NCBI RefSeq assembly: GCF_001682855.1
Contig: NZ_MAQW01000030.1
Coordinates: 179,275-243,274, forward strand
Length of the DNA: 64,000 nt
Source of the DNA: Bacillus sp. FJAT-27264
GTDB lineage: Bacteria; Bacillota; Bacilli; Paenibacillales; Paenibacillaceae
Direction of reading: 5' to 3'
The first letter of the stretch is position 1; every line of letters starts with the position of its first letter. The notes beneath the pieces are model-generated. The model had not been told where the DNA came from. It made no database searches and was given only the letters and a program-made list of their open reading frames with translations. This document shows positions 1 to 8,841 of the stretch, piece after piece. Position numbers and translations under genes: made by a program.

Positions 1-3000
1 CAAGGTGCCGTGACTCTCCCCGCAGGGGATCAGATCTTGACGCTAAAAGTAACAGGGGAAGGGTTCCAGCTTAAATCACTGGTAATCGGCCCTGCGCTTC
101 AATCGGACACGATCCTCACTGAAGGCCAGGAGGATGGAGCCGAAGTGTTAGTTACTCTGCTCAACGAAAAATATGCACCAGTACTGGATGCAGCATATTG
201 GAATGTTGCAGATTATGCTGGCACCGTAGTAAACAGTGTGTACCGAGTAGACGATCACACAGCTAAAGTCGTGCTGGAAGGTACGCGTAGCGTTGATTTT
301 GACAGAGATCGTGTACTGACTGTTACGGCTGATGTATATCAGACCGAGTCACAGAAAGCTTATGGCCATGTGAAGCTTCTCAAAGTACCTGTCACCGTAA
401 AGGCAGTGAACGATGAGGAGAGCATTACGCTTACGCCATCCATTCTGCCTTATAACGTGAAGGGACAGGAAATCATCATTTCTCTGACCGGGGGAACGTT
501 CATCCCTGAATATCTTCAAGACATTACCGTGTCTGGAACGGCAAAAGATCAGGGGCATGTCTCTATTGCTTCGGCGGTTCTGATCAATCCGGTTCAAGTG
601 AAGCTGACGCTGGCCTGGGATGGGCAGCCGTATTATAGCGAATTGAAGCTGAAGGTGAACGTGCCAACCAGCGCTTACGCTGATTCTGAAGGCGGCGGCA
701 CGCTGACGGCGGAAGCTGCGCTGGCGGGAACGACCCGTGCGGTTGCGCCTACCAATCTTTTGGAGCTGAGTTCGCTGGATCAATTCTACCGCCTGCAAGG
801 GATGACAGCGAGTGGTGGAGGCAGCGGAGCCAAGCTAACTGGCATTCATGCCGGGGATAGCGTGGACTATTGGGTGAATGTACCGGAGGATGGCGACTAT
901 GCGGTAACGCTGACAGCGACATCCACAGGTGCAGCGTCACAGGGGATTATTTTCAAAACCGAAACAGGTCAAACCTTGAAAACAGTAGATGTACCGAATC
1001 TCTATTCGCAAACAGTCGGCATTCGTGCAGTTCTTCCGTTGAAGAGCGGCGAGCAGAAGCTGCGTCTGCAAGCAGGTTCGGGCGGATATGAACTCAGCGG
1101 CATCGCGGTAGAAGAATATGTACCGGATGTCATGGACAGCAGCAGGTTCATTAAAGTTGAAGCTGAAAACTATTATAATGCTGCAACAAACGGGATTCAG
1201 AGCAATTTGAAGGACGGCACTTTGGAATTTAAAAATATTGGATTTACTTCATCCGGCGGTTCTTTTGATTATAAGCTGAGCGTTGCTGAAGCCGGATTAT
1301 ACAAAATCATTTATCGTTATGCCACCACAGAAGGCGGCGTAAGTGCGACCCTGTCCGCGAACGGTAACAAGCTGCTGGATGCAGCCATGCCCGCAACAGG
1401 CAACTGGGACTCATACAGTGAGGCTGGTGGCGTTGTCCGGCTTGCACAGGGAGAACAGACTCTGCGGATCACGCTAAACAACAACGGGGCGAACCTGAAT
1501 TGGTTCTCACTGGAGCCGGCGGACGATAGCGTAGTGAAGGAGGGCAAGGCTGCACTGCCTGCCTCTTCTCTGAAGTGGGGCACGTACAAAGGATTGCAAA
1601 TCGTAACCTTAAGCACGGCAACAGAAGGAGCAGAAATCTACTACACTACAGATGGTTCTCTGCCTACAGCAGACAGCAAGCTGTATAGCGGACCGATTGA
1701 GATTTCGGAGATGACCGTCATTCGTTCCGTAGCGGTGAAGGAAGGTATGAACAGTAGCTATGTTGCACCGTTCTCCTACCTCATCACGGAAGACTCTGAA
1801 GTGAAGATGGTATCCGCGCCGCAAGCAGACCCTGCTGGAGGCACATACACCGGCGAGGTGAAGGTGAAGCTGACGACAGCAACAGTGGGAGCGGAAATTC
1901 GTTATACCCAGGATGGTTCCGTTCCAACAGCTAGCAGTCAACTTTATAGCGGACCAATCTTTGTAGGCAAAAGTAAGACGATTAAGGCTATCGCACTCAA
2001 AGAGGGTTGGAAGGCCAGCGACGTATCGAGCTTTGAGTATATCCTGGGTGAGGATGGTGGGCCGGGTACATCGCCTAGTCCTGAACCAACTCCGAGCCCA
2101 ACACCTACTGCAACACCAAGTCCAACGCCGGGATCAACCTATAGCCCGGATTCGAACTCAGGGAATGCTCCGGCACCAAGTCCAACACCGGCAGCGGGTG
2201 GAAGCAAAGAAAGTGTTGTTGGTGGCAAAATCATCTCCGCGTCACCAGCCTTAAACAAAGACAGTGGTAGTGCAAGGGCAACGGTCAGCGCAGAAGCCTT
2301 GAAGCAGGCGGAAGCTGCACTGTCTGGCCATGCAAAGAATGTTGTCATTGAAATTCCAGCTCTGGCGGATGCCAAAGCCTATGAGCTTGAGCTGCCGGCA
2401 GGAGCATTATTCGCGGATGCGAAGACTTCTATTGAAGTCCATACCGGATTCGGTACGCTGTTGATTCCGGCCAGTGTGCTGAAGGCGGGGGCGGATCAGA
2501 GTCAATCGCCATGGATCATTACCATCGCCAAGGCAGAAGGATCATTGGCAGGACAAAATGCACGGCCAGCTTACAAAATTAGTGCAACGATCAATGGAAA
2601 AGAAGTGTCGTGGAAATCACCGGATTTGCGGATCACAGTTTCCCTGCCGTATGTGCTACTGGCTGGAGAACGTGGTAAAGAGGAACATCTCACGATCCAC
2701 AGCCTGAATGCAGTAGGAACACTGACCGCTGTACCAAGTGGTCAATATCACAGTGATGCAGGGGCAGTAGTCTTTAGCGGAGCATTCTCCGGCACGTATG
2801 TTATTACGTTTACGGAGAAGACCTTCGGGGATATCGGGCGTTACCCATGGGCCCGTCAGGCGATTGAAGTGCTTGGGTCCAAAGGAATTATTACCGGTAT
2901 TACGGATCAAACGTTTGGACCGCAGAGTGAGGTGAAACGCGGAGACTTTGTACTCCTGCTTGTCAGAGCACTCGGCCTGGACGCTGCTGCCGCAAGTGAC

Positions 3001-3366
3001 AGCAGTTTCAGGGATGTGAAGGCGGGCGACTACCGATACGAAGCGCTGGCAATTGCCAAGCAGCTGAACATTGCCTCCGGCCGCCCGGATGGAAGCTTTG
3101 ATCCTGATGCTCCAGTGACGCGTCAGGAGATGATGACCCTGGCCGCCAAGGCGATCGCCGCGGCAGGGAAGAAACTGCCGGCGGGAAGCGGGACCTCACT
3201 GCAAAGCTTCAGCGATGGGGGGCAAGTGGCGCCATACGCCCAAGATAGCGTTGCGGGGCTGATCGCAGCGGGAATCATCAAAGGGGATGGAACACGCCTC
3301 CATCCGCTCGGGGTAACGACTCGTGCAGAGGCCGCGGTGCTGATCTACAATCTGTATAATTTGTAA
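1..3366 (+). CDS. SLH-anchored surface protein with carbohydrate-binding modules (5' end outside window)
   Basis: The reading frame is already open at base 1, so the N-terminus lies to the left. Counting residues from base 1, there are two CBM6/CBM35-like beta-sandwich segments (about 254-370 and 381-504). Two chitobiase C-terminal-like repeats follow (521-599 and 606-682), both with a YYTTDGS- or RYTQDGS-type core and a LYSGPI motif. Next come a Pro/Ser/Thr linker (684-739), a beta-rich module of about 200 residues, and three SLH domains (941-995, 1001-1050, 1067-1121). SLH domains attach exported proteins to the pyruvylated secondary wall polymer, so this is probably a polysaccharide-acting or -binding protein on the cell surface. 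No catalytic domain is visible in this part; it may lie upstream. A strong terminator follows. Confidence 0.85.
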   Translation, partial: QGAVTLPAGDQILTLKVTGEGFQLKSLVIGPALQSDTILTEGQEDGAEVLVTLLNEKYAPVLDAAYWNVADYAGTVVNSVYRVDDHTAKVVLEGTRSVDFDRDRVLTVTADVYQTESQKAYGHVKLLKVPVTVKAVNDEESITLTPSILPYNVKGQEIIISLTGGTFIPEYLQDITVSGTAKDQGHVSIASAVLINPVQVKLTLAWDGQPYYSELKLKVNVPTSAYADSEGGGTLTAEAALAGTTRAVAPTNLLELSSLDQFYRLQGMTASGGGSGAKLTGIHAGDSVDYWVNVPEDGDYAVTLTATSTGAASQGIIFKTETGQTLKTVDVPNLYSQTVGIRAVLPLKSGEQKLRLQAGSGGYELSGIAVEEYVPDVMDSSRFIKVEAENYYNAATNGIQSNLKDGTLEFKNIGFTSSGGSFDYKLSVAEAGLYKIIYRYATTEGGVSATLSANGNKLLDAAMPATGNWDSYSEAGGVVRLAQGEQTLRITLNNNGANLNWFSLEPADDSVVKEGKAALPASSLKWGTYKGLQIVTLSTATEGAEIYYTTDGSLPTADSKLYSGPIEISEMTVIRSVAVKEGMNSSYVAPFSYLITEDSEVKMVSAPQADPAGGTYTGEVKVKLTTATVGAEIRYTQDGSVPTASSQLYSGPIFVGKSKTIKAIALKEGWKASDVSSFEYILGEDGGPGTSPSPEPTPSPTPTATPSPTPGSTYSPDSNSGNAPAPSPTPAAGGSKESVVGGKIISASPALNKDSGSARATVSAEALKQAEAALSGHAKNVVIEIPALADAKAYELELPAGALFADAKTSIEVHTGFGTLLIPASVLKAGADQSQSPWIITIAKAEGSLAGQNARPAYKISATINGKEVSWKSPDLRITVSLPYVLLAGERGKEEHLTIHSLNAVGTLTAVPSGQYHSDAGAVVFSGAFSGTYVITFTEKTFGDIGRYPWARQAIEVLGSKGIITGITDQTFGPQSEVKRGDFVLLLVRALGLDAAAASDSSFRDVKAGDYRYEALAIAKQLNIASGRPDGSFDPDAPVTRQEMMTLAAKAIAAAGKKLPAGSGTSLQSFSDGGQVAPYAQDSVAGLIAAGIIKGDGTRLHPLGVTTRAEAAVLIYNLYNL

Positions 3367-3395
3367 TCTCCCTGCCGGTAGGTCACGGAGAGCAT

Positions 3396-3436
3396 AAAAA
3401 AACGCCTTGACGTGTGCTTTCGTCAAGGCGTTTTTC
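3396..3436 (+). terminator. Rho-independent terminator of the SLH surface protein
   Basis: Perfect 11-bp stem (3402-3412 with 3421-3431) separated by eight bases. It is flanked by an A-run on the left and a T-run on the right. Confidence 0.9.
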
Positions 3437-3507
3437 AATGCGGCTGCTGTTTCAAAGGATAATCATCTCTGTGACCTGCTGCGAATGTGATGCGTTGCCC
3501 AAAGAAT

Positions 3508-3533
3508 AAGAAGAGCGCAGAGGCGCTCTTCTT
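3508..3533 (-). terminator. Terminator of the small YjcZ-like gene
   Basis: An 11-bp inverted repeat (3508-3518 with 3523-3533) around a 4-base loop lies just downstream of the leftward gene that ends at 3551. Confidence 0.65.
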
Positions 3534-3550
3534 TACTTTGTCAGTTCCAC

Positions 3551-3667
3551 TTAGATAAAGAGTGAACGGCTGATGATGACCAGCAGGATAAAGAGAACCA
3601 AAATGGCGCCAGTACTTGTGAATCCACCGTGTCCGTGTCCGTATCCGCCTCTAACTTCTTCGCTCAT
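3551..3667 (-). CDS. YjcZ-like small sporulation membrane protein
   Basis: This 38-residue gene is easy to miss. The protein starts MSEEVRGGYGHGHGG and continues into a single hydrophobic helix (about residues 18-32, core ILVLFILLVII), ending RSLFI. A Gly/His-rich head followed by one C-terminal membrane segment is the layout of the YjcZ/YczM family of tiny spore-associated membrane proteins. The ribosome binding site AGGGGA lies 7 bases before the ATG. A very good sigma-K/E-like promoter precedes it and a terminator follows, so it forms its own unit. The molecular role of this family is not known. Confidence 0.8.
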   Translation of the reverse strand: MSEEVRGGYGHGHGGFTSTGAILVLFILLVIISRSLFI

Positions 3668-3712
3668 GTTCATTCCCCTTCCGCATGTGAGTGTGTGTAC
3701 TTGAGTACATCG

Positions 3713-3740
3713 TATTGTATGTGCGGAGGGGGAGAGGTGT
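3713..3740 (-). promoter_or_regulatory. Candidate sigma-K-type promoter of the YjcZ-like gene
   Basis: Read on the minus strand, ACA at 3740-3738 is followed after 16 bases by CATACAATA (3721-3713). This fits the mother-cell pattern AC(A/C)-16-CATAnnnTA. It lies 46 bases upstream of the start codon. Confidence 0.55.
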
Positions 3741-3764
3741 ATGGGCCAATGCCGGAAAGAATGA

Positions 3765-3801
3765 CAAAAAAAAATCAGCCCCGGGTCAAGTCGGGACTGA
3801 T
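3765..3801 (-). terminator. Terminator of the aminotransferase gene
   Basis: An imperfect 11-bp stem (3774-3784 with 3791-3801) is followed, on the minus strand, by a run of nine T. Confidence 0.85.
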
Positions 3802-3823
3802 CATGGATGAAAAATCAGTGAAA

Positions 3824-5125
3824 TCAAGCTTTTTCAAGATCACGAACGCCTGCATAGACCAGATCGAACAGGTCTTCCAGATGCTCCTCTTCAATACAGG
3901 AGAAGGCAATGCGCAGATCGGTCTCGCCGAGTGCGATAGTGCCAAGTCCATAATGATGAATGAGATGCAGCCGCAGCGCTTCTGCAGACACAGTCTTCAG
4001 CTTTAGGCACATGAAGTAACCGGAGTTGAACGGATAGTAAGTCCAGACGTCTTCGCCGTACTTTCCGCTATCGAGCAGCGCCTTCACTTTATTGGCGCGA
4101 CCTTTCATGATTTGGAATTTCTCTTCCTTCTGAGCGGAGAATTCCGGTGCCTTCAGCGCATCCAGCACGAAGGTCTGTGATGGATGTGCTCCGCTGGAGA
4201 TTGTGGCACGGATAATACCGAGCGTCTTCTGCTCCAGTGCAGACAGCAAGTCTTTGTTCTCCGAAGCAAAGGTGATGAAGCCTACACGGAAGCCCCAGAC
4301 GAACTCTTCTTTCGTCGCTCCGTCCACCTTCACAGCGAGAACACGCGGATGCAGGCTGGCCAGCTTGCCGAACAGGGATTCCTTAAGGGAATCCTCGAAG
4401 AACAGTCCGAAGTACGCATCGTCACTAACGACAACTACATTAATGCCTTCCTCGGCTGCACGGAGAATGGCTGCAACGATCTCTTCACCTTCCTGAAGCC
4501 CTGGGGTATATCCCGTAGGATTGTTCGGGAAGTTGAGCAGTACGATCGCTTTGCCGCGTTCTTTCTGAGCGAGCAACGCATCCAGCAGACCTGCGCTATT
4601 GAAGGTCATTTCGTCCGTGAAGAGCGGATAGTTAACGGTCTCGGCATGACGACGGATGCCAAAGGTCAGCTCATAGTTCTCCCAGTTCTTGTCCGGATAA
4701 ATGACGGCATCGCCCGGTTCTGCGAACAGATCGGCAACAATGCTAAGCCCATGAGTGAGGGCATTCGTCACAACGGGATTGCTGAAGGACTTGCCTTCCA
4801 GCGACGGATTCTCAAGCAGCATCTTCTCACGCCACACAGTACGCAGCTCGGGTTTGCCTGCCGGAGGAGCATAGCTGTAAAGATCCTTGGGGCTGTAGGC
4901 AGAGAGTTTATCTTGAATGACGCCAAGGTGCATAGGTACGCCGCCTTCAGTGGCAATGCCGATCGTAGCATTGTATTTCTTGGCATGAGCACCAGCTTCC
5001 GCAGATTGGCTTAGAATCCCTTCTTTAGGGAAATAAATTTCTTTGCCAAGGGTGGAGAGCATCTCGTAGACATGTTCATTTCCGGCTTTGATACTTTCGT
5101 TCAATTGTCCAGCCAATGAATTCAT
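3824..5125 (-). CDS. PLP-dependent aminotransferase, class I/II
   Basis: A 433-residue fold-type I aminotransferase that transfers an amino group from an amino acid to a 2-oxo acid. Visible hallmarks are NFPNNPTGY, the cofactor-binding SDDAYFG, and the Schiff-base lysine K272 in GATKEEFVWGFRVGF with its following phosphate-binding Arg. The GATKEE/WGFR context and the substrate are unusual, so I do not assign a specific amino acid; aromatic aminotransferase is the nearest general description. I chose the second in-frame ATG (5125) because the ribosome binding site GGAAGG touches the first ATG (5134) but lies 9 bases from the second. It is monocistronic, with its own promoter and terminator. 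Confidence 0.88.
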   Translation of the reverse strand: MNSLAGQLNESIKAGNEHVYEMLSTLGKEIYFPKEGILSQSAEAGAHAKKYNATIGIATEGGVPMHLGVIQDKLSAYSPKDLYSYAPPAGKPELRTVWREKMLLENPSLEGKSFSNPVVTNALTHGLSIVADLFAEPGDAVIYPDKNWENYELTFGIRRHAETVNYPLFTDEMTFNSAGLLDALLAQKERGKAIVLLNFPNNPTGYTPGLQEGEEIVAAILRAAEEGINVVVVSDDAYFGLFFEDSLKESLFGKLASLHPRVLAVKVDGATKEEFVWGFRVGFITFASENKDLLSALEQKTLGIIRATISSGAHPSQTFVLDALKAPEFSAQKEEKFQIMKGRANKVKALLDSGKYGEDVWTYYPFNSGYFMCLKLKTVSAEALRLHLIHHYGLGTIALGETDLRIAFSCIEEEHLEDLFDLVYAGVRDLEKA

Positions 5126-5180
5126 CAGTTTCATCCTTCCGGGTTATCTTGGGGAATAGATACGCTTAACATTGCCTAAC

Positions 5181-5209
5181 ATTATATCATCGCGAAATGC
5201 CGCCGTCAC
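5181..5209 (-). promoter_or_regulatory. Promoter of the aminotransferase gene
   Basis: On the minus strand GTGACG (5209-5204), a 17-base spacer and a perfect TATAAT (5186-5181) form a sigma-A promoter about 55 bases before the start codon. Confidence 0.5.
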
Positions 5210-5281
5210 TGATGAAAGCGCGTTTTTTTCAAATAGTTTTACGGCATTTCCAGCGGCCTCAGCAGTCCGTTTTAGTTTTGA

Positions 5282-5318
5282 AAAAAGAACTGTCCGCAGT
5301 AGACGGACAGTTCTTTTT
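5282..5318 (-). terminator. Bidirectional terminator downstream of the flavin-binding protein gene
   Basis: A 15-bp perfect stem (5282-5296 with 5304-5318) with an A-run before and a T-run after. It probably ends the leftward transcript of the gene at 5467-6087. Confidence 0.85.
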
Positions 5319-5466
5319 GGGTTTTATTTCATAAGGTGCAGCATCTTGTTATACCTGCCTTGAAGGGAGCGGGAAAGAACTGCTGGGCTACCCCATGCAT
5401 TTCAGCAAGTTCGGCGAGTATACGTTGTCCACTGGACTAAAATAGGAGTGGATTCTACGTCTTCCT

Positions 5467-6087
5467 TTATAAATCATGTGGATAAGGACAGAACTTCTTC
5501 ATCATTTCTATCGTTTCTGCATCCCGTTCTCCGTTCCGCTCTGCTAGACCGCTGATCACACCTGTCCGTTCGTCCTCTTTGAGATTCTGTCCGAATTTGA
5601 ATTTGGCGGTCAACTCATCTGGTGTAATGCGGACAACGGCAACGCCCTTCAGACGGCCGCGATATTGCGGGTCAGTCGCATCAATCTCGTCATAGCCGCC
5701 TTCGGGCTGGAGTTTTTTCATAAACAGGGCTAACACCGTTGCTTTTTCAGTGATATCACTCACTGGTTCGGCGGTACCGAAGGCCGTGACGCTTTTAAAA
5801 TATGCGGTGGCAGGGCAGGCGAGATGCGGATCGCTGAAATAGGAGGGAATGAGTGCGTACTCGTCCGCAACCGTGAAGCATACCCGCTCCTGGCGGCGGA
5901 TGGCCTCCATCTTGCCTCCGGCATGGCTGCCGTGAAAATAAAAGCATCCGTCTATGTAGACAAAATTCAGCGGGGTCACCCTTGGCCGTCCTTGCTCATC
6001 CGTCGTGCCGAGAAAGCCGAAGCTCATCTCGTTCAGGAAGGTTTGCAGCTCCTCCTCGTTGTCGACCTGGAATTCTTTTCTGCGCAT
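5467..6087 (-). CDS. Pyridoxamine 5'-phosphate oxidase-family (FMN split-barrel) protein
   Basis: A 206-residue protein with the N-terminal split-barrel signature of the pyridoxamine phosphate oxidase/NimA-like family. This covers LGTTDEQGRPRVTPLNFVY, then the FYFHGSHAGGKMEAI phosphate-binding segment and the VCFTVADEY strand. Such proteins bind FMN or a related flavin; the substrate cannot be told from sequence. The start is taken at ATG 6087, where GAGGAG sits 8 bases upstream; the upstream in-frame GTG at 6096 overlaps that site. It is transcribed divergently from a MocR-type regulator. That arrangement often means the regulator controls both genes in vitamin B6-linked metabolism. Confidence 0.85.
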   Translation of the reverse strand: MRRKEFQVDNEEELQTFLNEMSFGFLGTTDEQGRPRVTPLNFVYIDGCFYFHGSHAGGKMEAIRRQERVCFTVADEYALIPSYFSDPHLACPATAYFKSVTAFGTAEPVSDITEKATVLALFMKKLQPEGGYDEIDATDPQYRGRLKGVAVVRITPDELTAKFKFGQNLKEDERTGVISGLAERNGERDAETIEMMKKFCPYPHDL

Positions 6088-6175
6088 GTTGAACACTCCT
6101 CTGATTCTTGAATTTGTGGAGCGTTCGCTCCTACTTATCCTTGTATGTCTTGGTTTCTACAGGATAGAATGAAAA

Positions 6176-6206
6176 TTGACAATAAAAAAGGACCGATTTG
6201 CATTAT
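6176..6206 (+). promoter_or_regulatory. Possible promoter of the MocR-type regulator
   Basis: A perfect TTGACA at 6176-6181 is followed 19 bases later by CATTAT (6201-6206), a weak -10. A GGAC/GTCC inverted repeat (6190-6193 and 6215-6218) surrounds it and could bind the regulator. Confidence 0.3.
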
Positions 6207-6252
6207 TTTTAGTAGTCCAATTGGTTTCATGAGTGAAAGGAATGGCCTCATT

Positions 6253-7773
6253 ATGGAGCTTACATTACCCTACGATCAGTATCTGGCGTTACATCGTTAT
6301 AAATATCTGGCTCTCTATCATGCTCTGCGTGCGGCCATTTTGGAAGGCACGCTGCCAGGTGGTACCCGGCTGCCATCCACGCGTAGATTGGCCGAGTTGT
6401 ATAACTTGTCCCGAGGTTCGGCTTCTCAGGTCTATGAAATGCTCATGGCTGACGGCTATGTTCAGGCGGAGACCGGCCGGGGAACGTTTGTGTCGGAGGA
6501 TATCTTTGCTGCAACGCATCAGGAAGCCCATGAACGGCCCCTTTCATCCCTTATTACTACTGAAGGGGGCGCTCCAGAGGCTGCGGAGTATGGTGAGCCG
6601 GCACATCTTCCACTCTCGGCTTGGGGGAAGCGTCTGGCAGTCACCTCAGCCCCAGCCCGAATTTATGAAGACTTCGGGGGCGATGTCATCGATTTTAGCA
6701 GCAAGGGACTGCAAATGGTGCATTTTCCCTACAGTGAATGGAAAAGCGCTCTTGCCTATGCCGGAGGTAAGGGCGGCACGCTGCTGGAGAGCGCCGGCCC
6801 GCCACAGGGCGATGAAGGTTTGAGGCGGGCCATCGCCACACATCTGCGGATTACCCGTGGCATCCGTGCAGAGGCCGGGCAGATCGTGTTGTTCAGCGGC
6901 TCGATGCAGGGCATCGTTCTGCTGACCCAACTGCTGCTGGACCCTGGTGCGCTCGCCGTTGCGGAGGATCCCGGCTTTCACGGCATCCGCCGGGCGGTGG
7001 AGGTAACCGGCGGAGTGCTAATCCCCGGCACGGTCGATGATAACGGCCTTGTGCCGGAGGACTGGAACGCTCGGCTGCTGTTCGTGACGCCGAGCCGGCA
7101 GTTTCCCACGGGCGCGGTGCTGCCCCTGGAGAGGCGGCGGGCGCTGCTGGACTGGGCGCAGCGTCATCATGCCGTCATCCTTGAGGATGACTATGACAGC
7201 GAATTCCGCTGGACAGGCCGTCCGATCGAGCCTTTGAAGGCGCTCGACCGGGAAGACCGTGTGATCTACATCGGCTCCTTCTCCAACACGATGTTCGCGG
7301 GTCTGCGGCTCGGCTACGCCGTGCTGCCGCAGCCGCTTGCCGGCCCTGCGGTGGCCGCCAAGGCCCTCTATGAACCGCTGGCGGCAGGGCTGCTGGAGCA
7401 GCGGGCCCTGGCACGGTTCATGAACACCGGCGGGTACCGCCGCCATCTGCGGCGGATGACCCGCATTTACGGCGAGCGCGGGCGGGCCTTCCGCGCCTTG
7501 CTCGCATCGCAGCTTGGCGGCTTGTTCGAGCCGCTGCCCGGCGATGCTGGCCTGCATGTGTACGCCCGCTGGCTGGGCAGCGCGGAGGCGTTCGAGGCTT
7601 TCCGCGCCGCTGCCCTCCGGCGCGGCGCAGGCTTCCGGGACGCCGGGCTGTACCGGGTAACGCCCGGAGCTCCTGCGGCCTGCTTTTATTTTTCCCATCT
7701 GGATCTTCCCGCTATAGAGGAAGGCATCCGTCGTCTGAAACAGGCATGGGATGATGTGCAAAATGCCACGTGA
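6253..7773 (+). CDS. MocR/GntR-family regulator with aminotransferase-like domain lacking the PLP lysine
   Basis: A 506-residue protein with a GntR-type winged helix (about residues 15-80: LPSTRRLAELYNLSRGSASQ, then GRGTFV) fused to a fold-type I aminotransferase-like domain (about 130-500, with the conserved DDYDSEFR). MocR proteins normally bind PLP through a Lys in a GTFSKxLxPGLRxGY motif. Here the motif reads GSFSNTMFAGLRLGY, so that Lys is Asn345 (codon 7285-7287). The protein may sense ligand non-covalently or have lost PLP binding. The start at 6253 is preceded by AAAGGA at 11 bases; an in-frame ATG at 6229 is the alternative. GC content rises sharply in the C-terminal half. Confidence 0.88.
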   Translation: MELTLPYDQYLALHRYKYLALYHALRAAILEGTLPGGTRLPSTRRLAELYNLSRGSASQVYEMLMADGYVQAETGRGTFVSEDIFAATHQEAHERPLSSLITTEGGAPEAAEYGEPAHLPLSAWGKRLAVTSAPARIYEDFGGDVIDFSSKGLQMVHFPYSEWKSALAYAGGKGGTLLESAGPPQGDEGLRRAIATHLRITRGIRAEAGQIVLFSGSMQGIVLLTQLLLDPGALAVAEDPGFHGIRRAVEVTGGVLIPGTVDDNGLVPEDWNARLLFVTPSRQFPTGAVLPLERRRALLDWAQRHHAVILEDDYDSEFRWTGRPIEPLKALDREDRVIYIGSFSNTMFAGLRLGYAVLPQPLAGPAVAAKALYEPLAAGLLEQRALARFMNTGGYRRHLRRMTRIYGERGRAFRALLASQLGGLFEPLPGDAGLHVYARWLGSAEAFEAFRAAALRRGAGFRDAGLYRVTPGAPAACFYFSHLDLPAIEEGIRRLKQAWDDVQNAT

Positions 7774-7826
7774 CAAGGTATGATGGAAGAAGAACAGCTG
7801 CACTAAACTTTCAGGAGGTCACATTT

Positions 7827-8612
7827 ATGCTGCATGCATCGCCGTCCTCTTTTGTCATTCTGCCCGCCCTGGCGAAGATTGTGTGCGAACCGGGTTGGAA
7901 ATGGCAGAAGCGGGAGAAGCCGTTGCAAAATTATGATTTATTCTATATCTGGAGTGGGGAAGGCACGTTGGAGCGCAACGGGGTTCCTTTTGAGGTCGGC
8001 AAGGGAAGCTGCTTCCTGTTCCGGCCCGGAGACCACACGGTGGCTTCACATAATCCGCAAAAACCGCTCGTGCTTACATACATTCATTTCGATGTAGCTG
8101 AAGATGTAACCGAGGTTCCACAGCCTTACCGCGTACTCACGGAGACGGTGGAATTCGAGCATCTGCTTGCCCGTTATGTCAGGCTCTTTCTTGTGCAGAC
8201 CTTCGCTGCGGAGCAAGAGGGCCAACTGATCCTGAAGCAACTGATGATTCACTTGCTGCGGGAGGATCGGGTCATGCCGGTGGAGCGTCATGTCAGCAAC
8301 CAGCTTGCCGAGGTGATTCATGAGGTAGCCAACTATGTAAGCCAGCATCCCGGTTTATCGCACCGGGTGGAGGATCTTGCCGCCCGGGCGGGACTGTCGT
8401 CGCGGTATTTCTCCATTAAATTCAAGGAGCTTACCGGCTCGTCCGTTCAGTCCTATGTCATCCGTGCCCGGATTGAACGAGCCCAGCATTTGCTGCTGTA
8501 TGCCGGGATGAACGTCACCGAAGTGGCGGACGCGCTGGGATATCGCGATATTTTCTTCTTCAGCCGCCAGTTCAAGCAGTATACGGGCAAAAGCCCCTCT
8601 GAGATCCGCTGA
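7827..8612 (+). CDS. AraC-family transcriptional regulator
   Basis: A 261-residue protein with an N-terminal cupin-like sensor segment (about residues 20-130, containing GEGTLERNG and FLFRPGDHTV). A C-terminal double helix-turn-helix follows (about 165-261, ending VTEVADALGYRDIFFFSRQFKQYTGKSPSEIR-like, the standard AraC signature). AraC members with a cupin domain usually activate sugar or cell-wall metabolism genes on binding a small ligand. The ribosome binding site AGGAGGT is 7 bases before the ATG. It begins 53 bases after the MocR-type gene and is likely co-transcribed. Its target is not evident from the neighbours. Confidence 0.88.
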   Translation: MLHASPSSFVILPALAKIVCEPGWKWQKREKPLQNYDLFYIWSGEGTLERNGVPFEVGKGSCFLFRPGDHTVASHNPQKPLVLTYIHFDVAEDVTEVPQPYRVLTETVEFEHLLARYVRLFLVQTFAAEQEGQLILKQLMIHLLREDRVMPVERHVSNQLAEVIHEVANYVSQHPGLSHRVEDLAARAGLSSRYFSIKFKELTGSSVQSYVIRARIERAQHLLLYAGMNVTEVADALGYRDIFFFSRQFKQYTGKSPSEIR

Positions 8613-8660
8613 TATCACGGGGCGTGATTATAATTACAATGTATAAAAGAAATCACAGAG

Positions 8661-8690
8661 AACCGGCGCCCACGCGGCGCCCGGTTTTTT
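8661..8690 (+). terminator. Terminator after the AraC-family gene
   Basis: A GC-rich stem with a one-base bulge (8661-8670 with 8676-8686) is followed by TTTTTT. A short outer ATCAC/GTGAT pair extends it. Confidence 0.85.
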
Positions 8691-8718
8691 GTGATGTCAT
8701 AGCTGGCGGGAGTATAAT
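8689..8718 (+). promoter_or_regulatory. Candidate promoter of the phosphoglycerate mutase gene
   Basis: TTGTGA (8689-8694), an 18-base spacer and a perfect TATAAT (8713-8718) lie directly after the preceding terminator, about 120 bases before the start codon. Confidence 0.4.
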
Positions 8719-8841
8719 CGTATTATAGAAGCGTATCCTTCGGATGTAACCGGGGTATAAGGTATATAAGTGCGCTTTTGTCAGGGGTGCTACATAAGGA
8801 CCTTGGGGATGACGATACCAAAGGCTAAAGGAGAGAGAGAA

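Noticed and set aside
4184..5014. 276-codon plus-strand frame opposite the aminotransferase
   Set aside because: The minus-strand frame has the full set of aminotransferase motifs including the PLP lysine. The opposite frame has no ribosome binding site or known motif.
7018..7803. 261-codon minus-strand frame opposite the MocR-type gene
   Set aside because: It lies in a GC-rich stretch with few stops, has no start signal, and encodes no recognisable domain.
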